From the NCBI GenBank assembly GCA_029747015.1, contig JAKOGI010000367.1, positions 186,001 to 250,000 on the forward strand: a DNA stretch of 64,000 nt. The letters are read 5' to 3'. The notes under the pieces were generated by a model. The model made no database searches. It saw nothing but the letters and a program-made list of their open reading frames with translations, and was not told the origin of the DNA. Of the stretch, positions 33,424 to 46,076 are shown one piece after another. The translations under genes were made by a program, and so were the position numbers. The number at the start of each line of letters is the position of its first letter. The stretch's first letter is position 1. The DNA comes from Carnegiea gigantea (taxonomy: Eukaryota > Streptophyta > Magnoliopsida > Caryophyllales > Cactaceae).

Positions 33424-36400
33424 GTGGGTAGAGCCTATGTAATTAACAGGAAGCAGGCCAATGATTCAGGGGCAGATGTGATTGGTATGCTTACTTTTAA
33501 TTTAATAACCCTTGTTGTTTTATTTAATTCGGGAGCTACACATTCATTCATTTCATCAAAAGTTACGACACAAATAGGGGTGGAATCATCTAAATATCTA
33601 GTAGAATTGTACGTGAAGTTACGAATGGGAAAAATGGTAGAATATAGTGTTATGTACAAGAATTTCTCAATTACTCTAAATTAAAAGGAGTTTGAGGGTG
33701 ATTTGTTACAATTAGATTTATCAGAATTTGATATAATTTTAGGAATGGATTGGTTATCGAGGCATGGAGTAAAGATTGATTGCCAAAAACAAAGAGTGTC
33801 CCTAGAAGGAAATAAGGGAGGAAAGATGTATTTTTAGGGAAACAATAGTAGCAAGGAATGCCCTATAATATCCTTAATGGCAGCTATGAAACTAGTTAGA
33901 CAACGATGTGAAGCATTCCTCTGTTGTGTTATAGAAGATAAGAAAAAGGAGATAAAACTTGAGGATATTCCGATGGTTAAAGAATTTCCAAATGTGTTTC
34001 CAGAAGAAATCCCTGGGTTACCACCCAAAAGAGAGATAGGCTTTGAAATAGAATTAGAACCAGCGGCATGCCCTATCTCGAAGCCTTCATATAGGTCGAC
34101 CTCAGCTAAGTTGAAAGAACTGAAAGTGTAATTGGAAGACTTATCATAAAAGGATTATATTGCCAAGCATATCCCCGTGGGGAGCACCAGTACTATTTAT
34201 GAAGAAAAATGGTGGAACTTTGAGATTGTGTATAGATTACAAACAGCTGAACAAGATCAGCATTAAGAGTAAGTACCCATTGCCTAGGATTGATGATTTA
34301 CTTGATCAATTACAAGGCATGAGAGTCTTCTTAAAGGTTAATCTTAGGTTAGGGTATCATCAGTTAAGAATCAAACTTGAGGATATCCCTAAGACGGCGT
34401 TTGGGGCTCGTTATGGTCACTACGAATTCACGGTGATGCCGTTTGGTGTAACCAATACTCCTGTAGCCTTCATGAATTTGATGACTTGGGTGTTTAGGCC
34501 ATATTTGGACAAAATTGTGGTGGTTTTCATTAATGATATCCTAATTTATTCTAAAAATGAAGAGGAGCATACTGAGCATTTGAGCATTGTGTTACAAACC
34601 CTAAGGCAGCACAAACTTTATGCTAAGTTGTCAAAATATGAGTTTTGGTTGATGGAAATGACTTTTGTGGGGCGTGTCACTTCTAGAGAAGGAATTAAGG
34701 TAGACCCCAAAAAGTGAGGGTAGCCACTGAATGGCCGAGGCTCACTAGTGTCGCTGAGGTCCTGAGTTTATTGTAGATGGCTAGGTATTATAGATGATTT
34801 GTGCAAGGTTTTTCAAGAATTGGCTTGCCTCTCACTAGCCTACCAACAAAAACCATGAAATTTGAGTGGAGCGACAAGTGTGAAGCGGCCTTCCAGGACC
34901 TAAAGCACAAGCCTACCATCGCACCAATCTTATCCTTACCAGCAGAAGGAGGAGAATTTACCATTTACAGTGATGCATCTAGGCAAGCTATAAGATGTGT
35001 CCTAATGCAAGATAGGAAGGTCGTAGCTTATGCTTCCAGGCAGCTGAAACCGTATGAAAAAAATTACCCCACCCATGACTTGGAACTTGCTGTGGTGGTT
35101 TTTGTGCTTAAAATTTAGAGACACTATCTCTATGGTAGCCCTTCTAAGATTTTTAATGATCACGTGAGTCTCAAATACATCTTCACTCAAAAGGAATTGA
35201 ATTTAAGGCAACGTAGGTGGTTGTAACTTCCAAGGATTATGACCTCCAAAAACAATGCCACCCAAGAAGTGTTAATGTGGCCACCGATGCATTAAGCCAA
35301 AAAACATGTCATAGTGTGAATGTTGTGACTATGTTGCATCTGAAAATTTTGAGGGACTTAAAGAATATGGGTATAGAACTCGTGCTGTCAGATGAACCTG
35401 GGTCTTCTCTTGGTAGTATGTTGGTTCAACATACCCTCTTAGGTGAAATTAAACATGCACGAGGTGGGAGATGTATATATAGAAAGAATCAGAGTAAATA
35501 TAAGCAAAGGGAAAGCATTGGGATTTATAGAAGACTAGCAGAAAGTTATTAGATTTCAAAATTGAATACGTGTGCCTTAAAAGATGGAGCTAAAGGAAAG
35601 GATAATGTTTGAAGCCCACAATATACAGTACTCCATCCACCCAGGAGGAACGAAAATGTATAGCGATTTACGACAAACCTTCTGGTGGAGCAACATGAAA
35701 AGAGACATAGCTGAGTATGTGAATAAATGTCTTACCTATCGAAAAGTAAAGGCTGAGCATCAACGACCTTTTGGTGAATTAAAGACAATTCGTGATTCCC
35801 ATATGGAAATGGGATTATATTTTGATGGATTTCGTAATGGGGTTACCTCTGACAGTATCAAAGATGAACGCCATTTGGATGATAGTGGATAGACTCACCA
35901 AATCCGCCCATTTTGTAGTAATAGATGACTCTTGGGATGTTGATAGATTGGCATGAATTTATGTCAAAGAAGTGGTGGGGTTACATGGTGTACCCTAGGA
36001 CATTATGACAGAGACTCAATGTTTCAAGCCCGTATTCAGAAGGCTTTAACAGTTTAGTAGCTCTTACCATCATGGGATGGATAGACAAACTGAAAGAGTA
36101 AATCAAATCATTCAAGACATATTATAGGCCCGTGTCTTGGATTTTCAAGGGAAATGGGTGGAGTCTTTACCCCTAACAAAGTTTACGCAGAATAATAGCT
36201 ATGAAGCTGCTATTAAAATGACCCCGTTTGAAGCTTTATATAGTAGAAGATGTAGAACTCCCCTTTCCTGGAATGATTTGGAGGACAGTCTACTTTGGGA
36301 CCTGAGATGATTTAGGAAATGGTGGACAAGATAAAAATTATACAATAGAACATCAAAGCAGCACAGGATAAGGGGAAGTGTATATAGACCAAAGGCGAAA

Positions 36401-36840
36401 GCGTTTGGAGTTTGAAGAAGGTGATAAAGTGTTTCTGAGAGTTTCTTCTGTCAAAGGACTACGGAGGTTCAATGTTAAAGGGAAGTTAAGTGCGCACTTC
36501 ATTGGGCCCTATCATTTCATTAAAAACTCTACCCACTTGCTTATCGATTAGCCTTACCACTTGAATTACAACATGTACATGATGTGTTCCATATTTCCAA
36601 ACTTCATATGTATGTGCATGATCCGACCTATGCAATAGTTTATGAACCCTTAGAAGTAAGGCTGACAGGGTAACTTATGAAGAACAACCCATGAAGATAG
36701 TAGATCGAAGGATAAAATAATTGCACAATAAGGTTATCCCTTTGGTCAAAGTTTTATGAACCCATCATGTAGCCCCTGAGGCTACTTTAGAGACTGAGGA
36801 TGAAATAAGGTATCAATAGCCACATTTATTCCAAAGGTAT
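33424..36840 (+). pseudogene. Tekay-like pol: protease, RT, RNase H, integrase, chromodomain-like tail
   Basis: The protease reads Asn-Ser-Gly instead of Asp-Ser-Gly (codon 33526-33528, LFNSGATHSF). RT (34160-34717) has [12 protein letters not shown]; two catalytic Asp codons are AAT, at 34340-34342 (KVNLR) and 34532-34534 (box Phe-Ile-Asn-Asp). RNase H is at 34801-35118 (IYSDAS). Integrase starts at 35584 with the His-His-Cys-Cys finger; the second finger cysteine is Tyr ([14 protein letters not shown]). The tail near 36765-36840 (EATLETEDEI, PHLFQ) resembles the chromodomain end of Tekay elements, which helps target chromatin. Dead copy. Confidence 0.85.
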
Positions 36841-36874
36841 GTCCTGTGTAAGTTTCGAGGATGAAATTTTCTTT

Positions 36875-36887
36875 AAGGGGGAGAGGA
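36875..36887 (+). other. Polypurine tract, Tekay-like element
   Basis: AAGGGGGAGAGGA directly before the 3' LTR. Confidence 0.85.
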
Positions 36888-38495
36888 TGTAATACCCCGT
36901 CATTTAGTCATATTTAATTGGTCTTAATTATTGCATTAGTCATGTGGTTAAGATTGATTAGAGCAGTAAGCCGCGCACTTTATATTATCAAATGAATCAA
37001 TGCTTAATTTAAAAATTTATGCTATTATGAAAATTTTTATAAGCTTATAAAATATTAGGAAGCTATGCAAAAGCACAAAATTTCCTATAAATATGTCGAA
37101 ACCCCAGCGAGGTCTGGACCTTACCAAGCCATAATAATTTCTTAACAACTGAGAAAATCATGGGAGTGAATAAATAAGGGCCAAATGAATGGAACTCTTA
37201 GCCAAATGGAAAGAAAAGAGAATGGATAAGCTCTATTTAATAAGATTTGACAAGAAGGAAGAGAAAAGGGTGACTGTCCTAAATTTAGAGAAAAAAATGT
37301 GAATCAATATGTGAATTCATAAGTGGTCTATTAAACCAACCACAAAAAGAAAACAAAGCAAATCAAATAAAGCCAAAACAAATGACCCACCTGTTTTCCT
37401 CTCCCTGCTCCTGTGTCCCTCTCGACCAGACCCCTCGGCTGCTGCTGCTGCAGGCAATGTGCGACCAGTCGACGCCGACTCTGGGCGTCACCAGTGAACC
37501 ACCACTGCCGCGATCGCCCTTCATCCTCTCCTAAGTTCAACTGACGTAACTTTACTCCATCCTTCTTCATTTTAGATCTAAATTTCATAGATGTGTTTGT
37601 GGGCAATTAATGAGTTAATCTGGTGAATGATAGTTCATTGGAGCAAATTAATAATTCATGAGTAAATCAATTGGGGATATAAGTGGATGTGATTTGTGTA
37701 ATTCATGAGGAAATTAAATGGGGAATATATATGGAAGTGATTTGTGCAATTCATTAGGAAACCTAATTTACTTAATTGAATAAGCTTGTGGAATTATGAA
37801 ATAGTTGTGTTGTGTGGCAAAAGCAAAAGATCGAAAAAAATGAAATGTTCAGGGAATGCCAAGTATACTTGATTGTTATGCCAATGAGTTTATCCATGGA
37901 TGTTTGCTACAAATTTTGTTGTGCTAATGATGAGATGTATTTTAATGGGTAAATAAGATTATGTGAACTGGCTTAATTTAGTTTATGAAAAGTTACTTGA
38001 ATAAAGTTTAGTTGGGTTCCTGTTTGAACAATGTGGGGATGAGATTATATTGATTTAGGACATTGGTGGCCTTGAAAAGTATCTGTGATTAGATTAAGCT
38101 AGAGAGTCATATGGTCATGGTAGAGCTTAAACAAGACGTAGGTGAGCAAGTTGTGTTGACTGGGGACATTAATGTGAATTAAGTGATTTTGTTATTAATT
38201 TGTGATGATTAGAAGTGTGGGAGCAAATGCGGAATCGATTACTGATATAGTTAAGCAAGAAAAGGGGGTGTATTCAGGGGAAAATCTAAGGAAGAAAATT
38301 AGGGTAAGTCAGATAAGTAAGCCATGATTATGTGCCTAGGAAATTAAATATGAACAGTTGATTTGGGTCAAATGTCGACGATCAAGTAATTGTAATTGAT
38401 TTGGGTGAAAAATTGGGGGCCAATAGCTAAATGGCTAGGATTAGCCCAGTATGGATAAGTGCAGGTGGCAAGAAATTTCTAAACCTGCCTCTTCT

Positions 38496-38544
<49 letters not shown>

Positions 38545-39583
38545 GGACATAGGGAGGGAGGGAGACAGAGAGAGAGATAGAAAGAGAGAAGAGAAATGTC
38601 AAAGTTCTCTTTAATGCGCAAAAGTATATCTAGCAAAAACTTGCACATTTTAATTCCCCGTTAATACAGAGCCTCGTCAAGCTACCATCGGGAACATATC
38701 ATAAAGATCAACTTGATCGAGGAACTGGGTAGGCATCAAAGATACGTTATTGCATGCACCCTTCAAACATATTGAAATTTACATTTACTAATATTAACAA
38801 GATTCTTTTTATTTGGCAACTAGAACCTTAGGACCCATTTCAGTGTTCATTGTTCAATGCGTAATGTTCATTAGTCATTATATCTGGCAGTAGAATTCAT
38901 TGTTTGGGCCCTTCCCATTAAAGGGGAAACTCATGGTTCATTATTTGTTTATTGATGTCATAGCTGATGTTCATAGATTCAGGTCCTAGTCCAAGTCAAG
39001 AATTAATTAATCAATTATTTGAATCAATGTTCTTCAAAAGATGTTTGCAAAGCATAGTTTTGACATTACATGCACGCTAACTGACTCCTTAAGAGTAATA
39101 ATTTAATTGTACATGGGGTAACGTATTGAGCTATCACTCATATTTCTATTATTTTGTGTTTTCCAAATTGTTTTAGGGAAGGAGGGGTAACTTAAGTTTC
39201 AGCAGGAATCTACATAGTCCAAGGGTTCAGTTGAGGTAGGCCAAAGCAGCGGATCCGAACTCTTTGGCATATAGAAGCATTTGACGGCCTGGGAATAACT
39301 TACTCATATTTGGGGATTATGAAATCTACACAAAATGTAAATTCTGTTTAGACACGATTAATGGTGGTGTCGTACCTACCTTGGAAGGTTAATATCAAGC
39401 TCATACCTTATCTGATGTAACCCTTATTATTAGAGGTTTCTACTTATCTGGTCGACTGTAATTCTTAATTTCTACCTTGTCCGTAAGGGATGGTGGTAAT
39501 GCCTAGCTTGTCGGTGCATTTCCACTGGCTCATAAGGCTTACTGGTACAAATAATTAGTTTGTGATTATGCTGGGGTGTTACA
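36888..39583 (+). repeat. Tekay-like 3' LTR (uninterrupted)
   Basis: 2696 bp, TGTAATACC...GTGTTACA. Serves as the reference for the pre-insertion state of the 5' LTR at the copy C site (38051-38059). Holds an (AG)n microsatellite at 38500-38543 and three units of the 47-bp repeat. Confidence 0.9.
38500..38543 (+). repeat. (AG)n microsatellite
   Basis: About 22 AG units; the 5' LTR equivalent at 30181-30192 has six, followed by G-rich purines. Confidence 0.95.
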
Positions 39584-39589
39584 AGACAA

Positions 39590-40620
39590 AACACATTGTA
39601 GGTTGTAAGAGTGGATTCTAAAATTTAACAATTTATCCCTAGTCAGCAACTTCTAATGTAAAGCCAACCACTTAACGAATACATGTTTAGGTTTCTAAGT
39701 TCTGTGCCAGATTAATTTATACCCGGGGTATCTTAGGTTTCCTACCTTACAATCATTCATAGCTAGATTTAAATAGTATGATGGCCTTCATTGGAATACA
39801 TCCATTTACTGCTAGTTAAGAAAAAATCAGGTCGTATCAAGTCCCTATTCTTGAGAATTTTTCATTAACACTAACTATCTTTAACTGTTTGCACACAATT
39901 CCAGATAGTTTTGCCCTTCAAATAGTAATGGTTCACCATTTAATGCAGAGGCTGCTTGCTTTGGATGCAATGTTCCAAACTAGTTTAGCTACTAAGGCTA
40001 CAATCCAATTGATTGCATCCCATAGTACCCTTCCTTGTTTGATAAGCATAGGGCACCCTAAGCAACCAATGTAGGCTTTCTCTATCATAGCCAAAACCCC
40101 ATAGAAAGGCCCAAAAAATCTTATTGACCCTTTTTAAAACTAATTTGGGAACTAGAAAATTTTGGCTCTAATACATAAACATGTTCCACATATACTGAAT
40201 CGATAAGCTAATGTTTACTAGCATATGAAAGCTTTTTAGCTGGCCAAATTCTAACTCGAGCTGTGATTCTATCAACCAAGGTTTGATAATTAAGTTTGTT
40301 CAATGTTACTAGTTTCACTGATACACCAAAATATATAAAAATGTAAAACTCCTTGTTGAAAGCCTCTAAAGGCCACCAATCTATCATTTGTCTTAGATGT
40401 AAGCCCAACAGTCACTATATGAGACTTATCGATGTTTGCTTCCAAACTGGAGCACTTTAAGAAGTATTTGAAGCATAATGATATTGGTGTGGCTCCTCAG
40501 TCTTTTAGCTATTTAGCCTCCTAATTTCCCTAAATCATTTGTCCACCCTTTACCTCAAGCATGCTTACAATCCTTGAAAGTTCCTCTAGATTGTCAGTGT
40601 GCATTTACATCTTAGTGATG
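39590..40620 (-). pseudogene. LINE retrotransposon, C-terminal part of reverse transcriptase
   Basis: Minus-strand 40208-40408 reads TLVDRITARVRIWPAKKLSYAS, the pattern of plant L1 LINE RTs (LDKI..R...W..KKLSYAGR). Downstream pieces read LVWNIASKASSLCIKW and VKWLALH, LLTRDKLLNF, then SYNLQCVL at the Tekay boundary. That last word pairs logically with HKENE at 14575, on the other side of the Tekay element. Stops and frame changes; the 5' half of the LINE is missing or unrecognisable beyond about 40620. Confidence 0.7.
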
Positions 40621-43600
40621 GAGAATCAAGAGTTTGGCCAAGCTTATGGCAGGTAGGTTAGCTGGAATGAGTTAGACAAAAATCATATCAACTTTAAAAC
40701 ACGATAGGATAGCTCCAAATGACCTAAAGTGAGCTGACCATCTCTTGCTCATCACTGAAGCAGGTTGGATTTGTTATGTGATTGTCATGTAGGAGGATCG
40801 AGATTTTTGATTGTGCATTTTATGAATATGCTAGACATATCTTTGTCATTTAAGTGATTTGAAGATTATAGGAATACATTTCATCCCCCTTGAAATCACC
40901 TTGCAAAAATTTGTGAAAATTCAAAAAAATTTCCATTTCTCTTTTCTTTTTCTTCTTCAAAGATTTTATAATTATATCCTCCATAATCCCTCATGGGACT
41001 GCACTCTTCTACTTAAGGAAACCTAGGGGTTTGAAATGCTTGTTACATACACTAAATGCAATCATTAACCCTATGAAAAGGTGGTTTCCTCTTATCTTAT
41101 TTAATGACAAGCAAAATCTAAATGTGAAGACATTTGTTCGGTTCCCAACCTTAATACTTGATTTAACTTTTAAGATAGACCTAAATTAGGAATTTACATT
41201 TTTTTTGCGTTTTTATAGTTAATGACACAAGAAGTGCCAAAAACCGTGCTTTTAAAGCTAGCTTTGAAGATGGAGAAGGAAAAAGAAAGGAAAAAGTCGA
41301 GACCATCCTACCCAGAAGCTAACACTGTGCCAAGGTTAAAAGTGAAAAAAATTGAGACGGAAATGTGGCATGGGTAGATGTGTTAGTTCAGGCAGGTGGG
41401 TTAAATATGGGTTCAGCTAAAATACAGGTCAGGTGTATTTTGAGATTGTGTAAAATACAGGCGAATGTGTATCTATTTTATGGGTTTCAAATCGACCCAA
41501 CGGGTTTCACAATGCCTTTCTTATGAGTTATTTCTTTTTTGTCAAAGTTAAAGATCTTCATATTTGAAACTTAATAATGTTAGTGTTTAAAAAAACATTG
41601 CAATTGTATTTTCTTAAAAAAAATATTTAAACTACTCGAACTTTTCATTATGATATATGTATATCATATATAACTGGCCAAAGAGTCGAGCCCTATGAGT
41701 CAATCCATGGATTAAAATAAGATTGATATTAGATCGGATCATTTATGGGTTGGCCCGTCCAAAGAATTTTAACAGGTCATAGTGGTATGACCTGCTAATA
41801 ACCTACTTAATAATTTGATACTTTTATTAACTAACTTTCCATTACCTAATCGGGTATGCATTATTAGTGGGCCGGCCCTAACACGAGCATAGGTTAACTT
41901 ATTGCCCAACACTAGCATCATAGTTCGAGAGCAATTAGAATAGAAACCAAATAAAGTATATTAGAGAAGCACAAGATATTACAATTATCTTTTAATTATA
42001 ACATCGAAATTTTATATTATTACAAAGCAAAATTTTTTTAAATATGATGAGACATATTCATTTGATCAGTTAACTAGAAAATAACGGTATAACTTGCACT
42101 ATTTTTATATTTCTCTTGTTCCAAACTGATTTTCTTTGGATTAAATAGTTATTTCATACTATTTCATACCCATTTTTTAAACTTTCCCAATTTCAAGTGG
42201 CATATGATGTTATTGTATGAGAACAAACTTGGGAAAAAAATGGTATCATTGTTTAATTTATAAAGGGATGTAGTAATTATATAATGTTCCTCTAAACGAT
42301 CTAATATAATGAATAATCATTATTGTTAAAAGGGATAAAATTTTAAAATAAAAGAAGAATATAATGTTCAGGCCGAGCGAGTGGGTTCAGGTTCGAGTTG
42401 GGTTTAACTCGCTAATTTGGAAATCTTTTGGGTTCGAGTGAAGAAAATCGTGTTCAAAAAACCCAAAATTTCCAATTTTGTATTGGTCCAGTCAGTTTTT
42501 GCCATGTCTAGGAGTGGGTACCCCACGTTGCATTGTACGTCCGTGTTATGTTTGCTTGCCCAAAAAAAAAAAACAAAGGAATTAGAAAAGAGACGTACGT
42601 GGCACGGTCAGCCTTTACCATGTGGCACGACCATGCCATCTATGGAGCTGCTTCTATTTAAGTGAAGATTAGGCTAATGAAAGTGGCTTCTTTCCATAAT
42701 TTTTTAGGGTTTAATATGTCTTTTAGGAAATTTTTCTTCTCAAATACACTATTATAAATTTAATATTGAATCAATGAAAAGGTTTATCTTTTGAATTAAT
42801 TCGACATTTCTTCAATTGCTTTTCTTTGACTTAAGTTCAATGTCACTTTCTCTCTCATAAGTTTCTCTTAATTATCTTTTATTCATCCATATCAAGCCAA
42901 AAATTAATGAGTTTGATGAGCGAAAGGGTGAGAGGAGATCAAAGGGTCACCTTTAAGGATTTTTAGCTTGTAATCCACTTCTCACATTCTTGATTATCTT
43001 CCTTTTTATACCCCCTTTAATCTTCTTCTTCACATACTCTTCTCTGCTATTTTCAATCTCAAAGTTGAAATCCGAAATTTAGATTGGATTTGATTATTAT
43101 AAATGGAAATAGTTATAAGATCAATGAAAAGAACGATTTTCAAGCAAAAATCATCATTAAAAACTCATGGATTTATGGGTAATTTTCTCTCTGTTCCCCT
43201 TTTTATTGCTTTCATTTGAGTAGAATAGTTATGGATATTAGAATTGCTTTTTATTTGTGGCAATCATTTTGAGATGAAATTGGGAAGGTCTTATCGACTA
43301 GCCATGTTGAACCATCAGATCACCTTATGCGCTTTATGTGATAACTCAAAATCCTTTGATCTTGTGCAATACATTCTCTACATTTCTTGCTTAGTGATAG
43401 ATCGGTTTAGTGATAGAATTACAATTTATTTTGATCATCGATGTTCTTTATTTCTTTATTAGTAGTTGGCTTACTTTAAGGATAATTAGGTTACTATTAG
43501 TTTAATTACATTGATTCAACTTTTATCTACAATTTAATCACAGTTGAACCGAACCTTTCACCATTGCTAAGGAGGACAACTCTCTTTTATGAAACCTTTC

Positions 43601-44934
43601 CAACATGGAGCTGATGAGGTGGAGATAAATTAGCAATAATAACATAAGCAAATAAAATGAGCCAAAAAAAAACATAATATTGCAACGATTACTTGCCAAA
43701 ATTAAATAACTAGTTTTGGCCCCAAAGAATAGTTACTAAGAGCTTATGCTTGTAACCCAAACCAACACGATGGGCGTCTGCCGTATGTGCAGTCTAGAGA
43801 TCCCTCTAACCACTTGCCTATTTAGGAGCTCATGGGACACGAGAGTATATAAACATAAAATGCTCTTAGTAATACTTCTATGTGGAACACTGAAAGTAAG
43901 GCAGAAAATAAATGGGTTTCTCTCTATACATTTCAAGCAACTCCAACATACCTTAATCCACTAAATTCAAAGATTTAATGATAGATTTCGTGGTTCTCAA
44001 CTTCTTCATTCTCTTGTCATCTGTGTTGGGCTGTGATTGTTATATGCACTGATCCAAGGCTACTTTCTCCTCCCAAGTTTTATATAATTATGTAGCACTT
44101 TTTGATACTTTTGTGAAATTTAATCTCCGTATTTCATGTTCAAGTTAATTAGTGTATTAATGACTATATGTACTTACATAATACACATATTTTATGAACA
44201 ATATCCCTTACAAGTGTAGTTGAAATTACCTCAATTTTAAGTATGTTGCATGCATGGTTATAGATTGTTATTATTAGCATTGTCTATATATAACCATTGT
44301 CATCACAATTTTGCTTCTTAAATAAAAATATTTAAGTAAAAACTTATTGATCCATAGTGATAATTACATAAAACGCCTAGACATTGAAGTATTGGTTATC
44401 TCCTATTATCAGTAAGGGAGACCCAATTGTTATCCTAGTAATGGTTGGTCACACTTGAAATTTTTAGCCATGTTATTAAGTTTTAATTGTTTTTCCTAGC
44501 CATGTGGTCATCTATGTAGGTTTGGTGTGGTCTTTATTATATGGGTTGTTCATTTTTGTTGCTGTTTTTACTCATTGAAGTATTGGATGATCATCTAATT
44601 TATCTATTTAATTACATAAATTGGAAAAATATTACTTAATTTCGATAGTAATGTAAGTGATTTTTCTAACATTTTCCAACATTTTGAATAAGTGAACATT
44701 TTAGAATCCAAGATACTAAGAAAATATATTAGAAGCCATTCCTGACAAACTAGATATTAAGAACTAAAGTGGAGACCGGTAGTTTAACGTTTAGAATTTA
44801 AAAGAAGCTACACAAATGGAGACCCAAAAAGAAATAGCCCACCTTATTCAATCTAATCAAGCATGCCATCAAAGGGGTGGATTATAGGAGGAAATTGTCT
44901 CCCTATTCAGGTGTGGCCACTTTGTGGAGCTTGC
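40621..44934. other. No gene recognised; AT-rich intergenic sequence
   Basis: No coding region I can support. About 41350-41900 and 42360-42480 contain GGGTTNNAACCC-like and GGCCGGCCC words that may be old DNA-transposon debris. About 42590-42640 has GGCACGGTC/GGCACGACCATGCC words similar to 5860-6040 next to the Athila-like ORF, so a second Athila remnant is possible. Confidence 0.4.
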
Positions 44935-46076
44935 ACGCGGATGGGCATAATTACTAACTTGAGTTTAGGCTCAAATTCCCCCTTGAACGTTGATATGACT
45001 TGTTTTAAAGGCAACGCCCCCCCCCCAGACTAGGATCTACCAAGAATTGCATAAAGGCTTAGCTATCAACAACTCTATAAAGGCTTCACTCAAGACTCAC
45101 CACCTTGTTCACAAGGATAAAGAGAACTTAAGATTTAGAGAGCGAAAGCTTTGAAGCTCAATTGTTCATTCATTCAACTTGCCTTCAACTAAACTTGAGT
45201 ATGGCTTGTATAGAGCTGGCCAATACTCTAGGGAACTCATCTTACATAAGAAAATGCAAAATACAACTTACTAGATTAACATAGGAAATATAAAAGTAAG
45301 TTACTAGATAAACTATGGTAAAAACAATATAAATCTAAAAACTAAGGCTCTTAAGACTTGTTCCCATCAGCTTGGGGACTTATTATCTTGAATTCCCACA
45401 TTAAGAAATGGGATACATCCTTGGAATCAGTTGGTCATGCATTGGTTTCTTAGGGGTGATGAATCCATTTGCATTTAATGCTTTTAGATTTTCGTGCATT
45501 CACACTACAGCAAGGTCAAATTCAATGAGCCATAACTCTCTTATTTCTGGTCGAAATATGATGAAATAGGATTCATATGAAAGCTTTTGAAGTCCATTTC
45601 CAATAAAAAAAGGTTAACTAATTTTGGCCCAACCTTTTGAGTGAAATGTGCTATACTAACCAGATGGTCCAAACTGGAACTGACAGCTAACTTTAGGGCA
45701 GTCCACTTTGGAACTTAAGTTGACTGACCAAATGAAGTACAAATGACTTGAAACTTTTTCCATGTAAAAGATAACATCTTAAACTTAACGATATCCTAGA
45801 ATAACCTTGGCTAGCTCATGTGGAGCATAGATGAAATTTGCCTTAAACACAGACTAACATTCTGTCCAGAAACTGTCCATGAGCACAACCTTCTGCTTTA
45901 AGCTTCCCTTATTCTTGTCGTGTGTTTAGCCTCAATTTAATAATTAACCTTTTAAGAGGCCTCTTAACCTTCCTAAAGGAGGAGGGTACAGATCCTAAGG
46001 GCTTAAGATGTACCTTGAACTGAAGCTATAAATCAGTACATGGATGAAGCCCCTTGTGATGAAGTTTTTGAGTACA
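44935..46076 (-). repeat. CRM-like element 2, 3' LTR
   Basis: 1142 bp; element-sense start TGTACTC. It differs from the 5' LTR by a block of about 90 bp (around 45430-45525) present only here, plus scattered changes. A run of C bases is at about 45013-45022. Confidence 0.85.

Larger units (their letters stand above)
14576..39583 (+). mobile_element. Tekay-like (chromovirus, Ty3/gypsy) LTR retrotransposon with nested insertions
   Basis: LTR termini are TGTAATACC (14576 and 36888) and GTGTTATA/GTGTTACA (31221 and 39583). The LTR is about 2.7 kb, long as in Tekay/Del elements. The primer site TGGTATCAGAG is at 31226-31236 and a polypurine tract at 36875-36887. GACAAA at 14570-14575 recurs at 39585-39590, consistent with a target duplication (one extra A before the right copy). 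Internal gag-pol runs on the + strand. The 5' LTR is interrupted at 15854/29721 by pararetrovirus copy C. The element inserted into a LINE. Confidence 0.85.

Noticed and set aside
42417..43964. Several short open frames in the 40621-44934 interval
   Set aside because: No family pattern, no neighbours in frame, composition like intergenic DNA.
45013..45022. C-run as a functional polypyrimidine signal
   Set aside because: Absent from the partner LTR (61443-61450 reads GCCACCCACC), so more likely a local mutation or homopolymer artefact.
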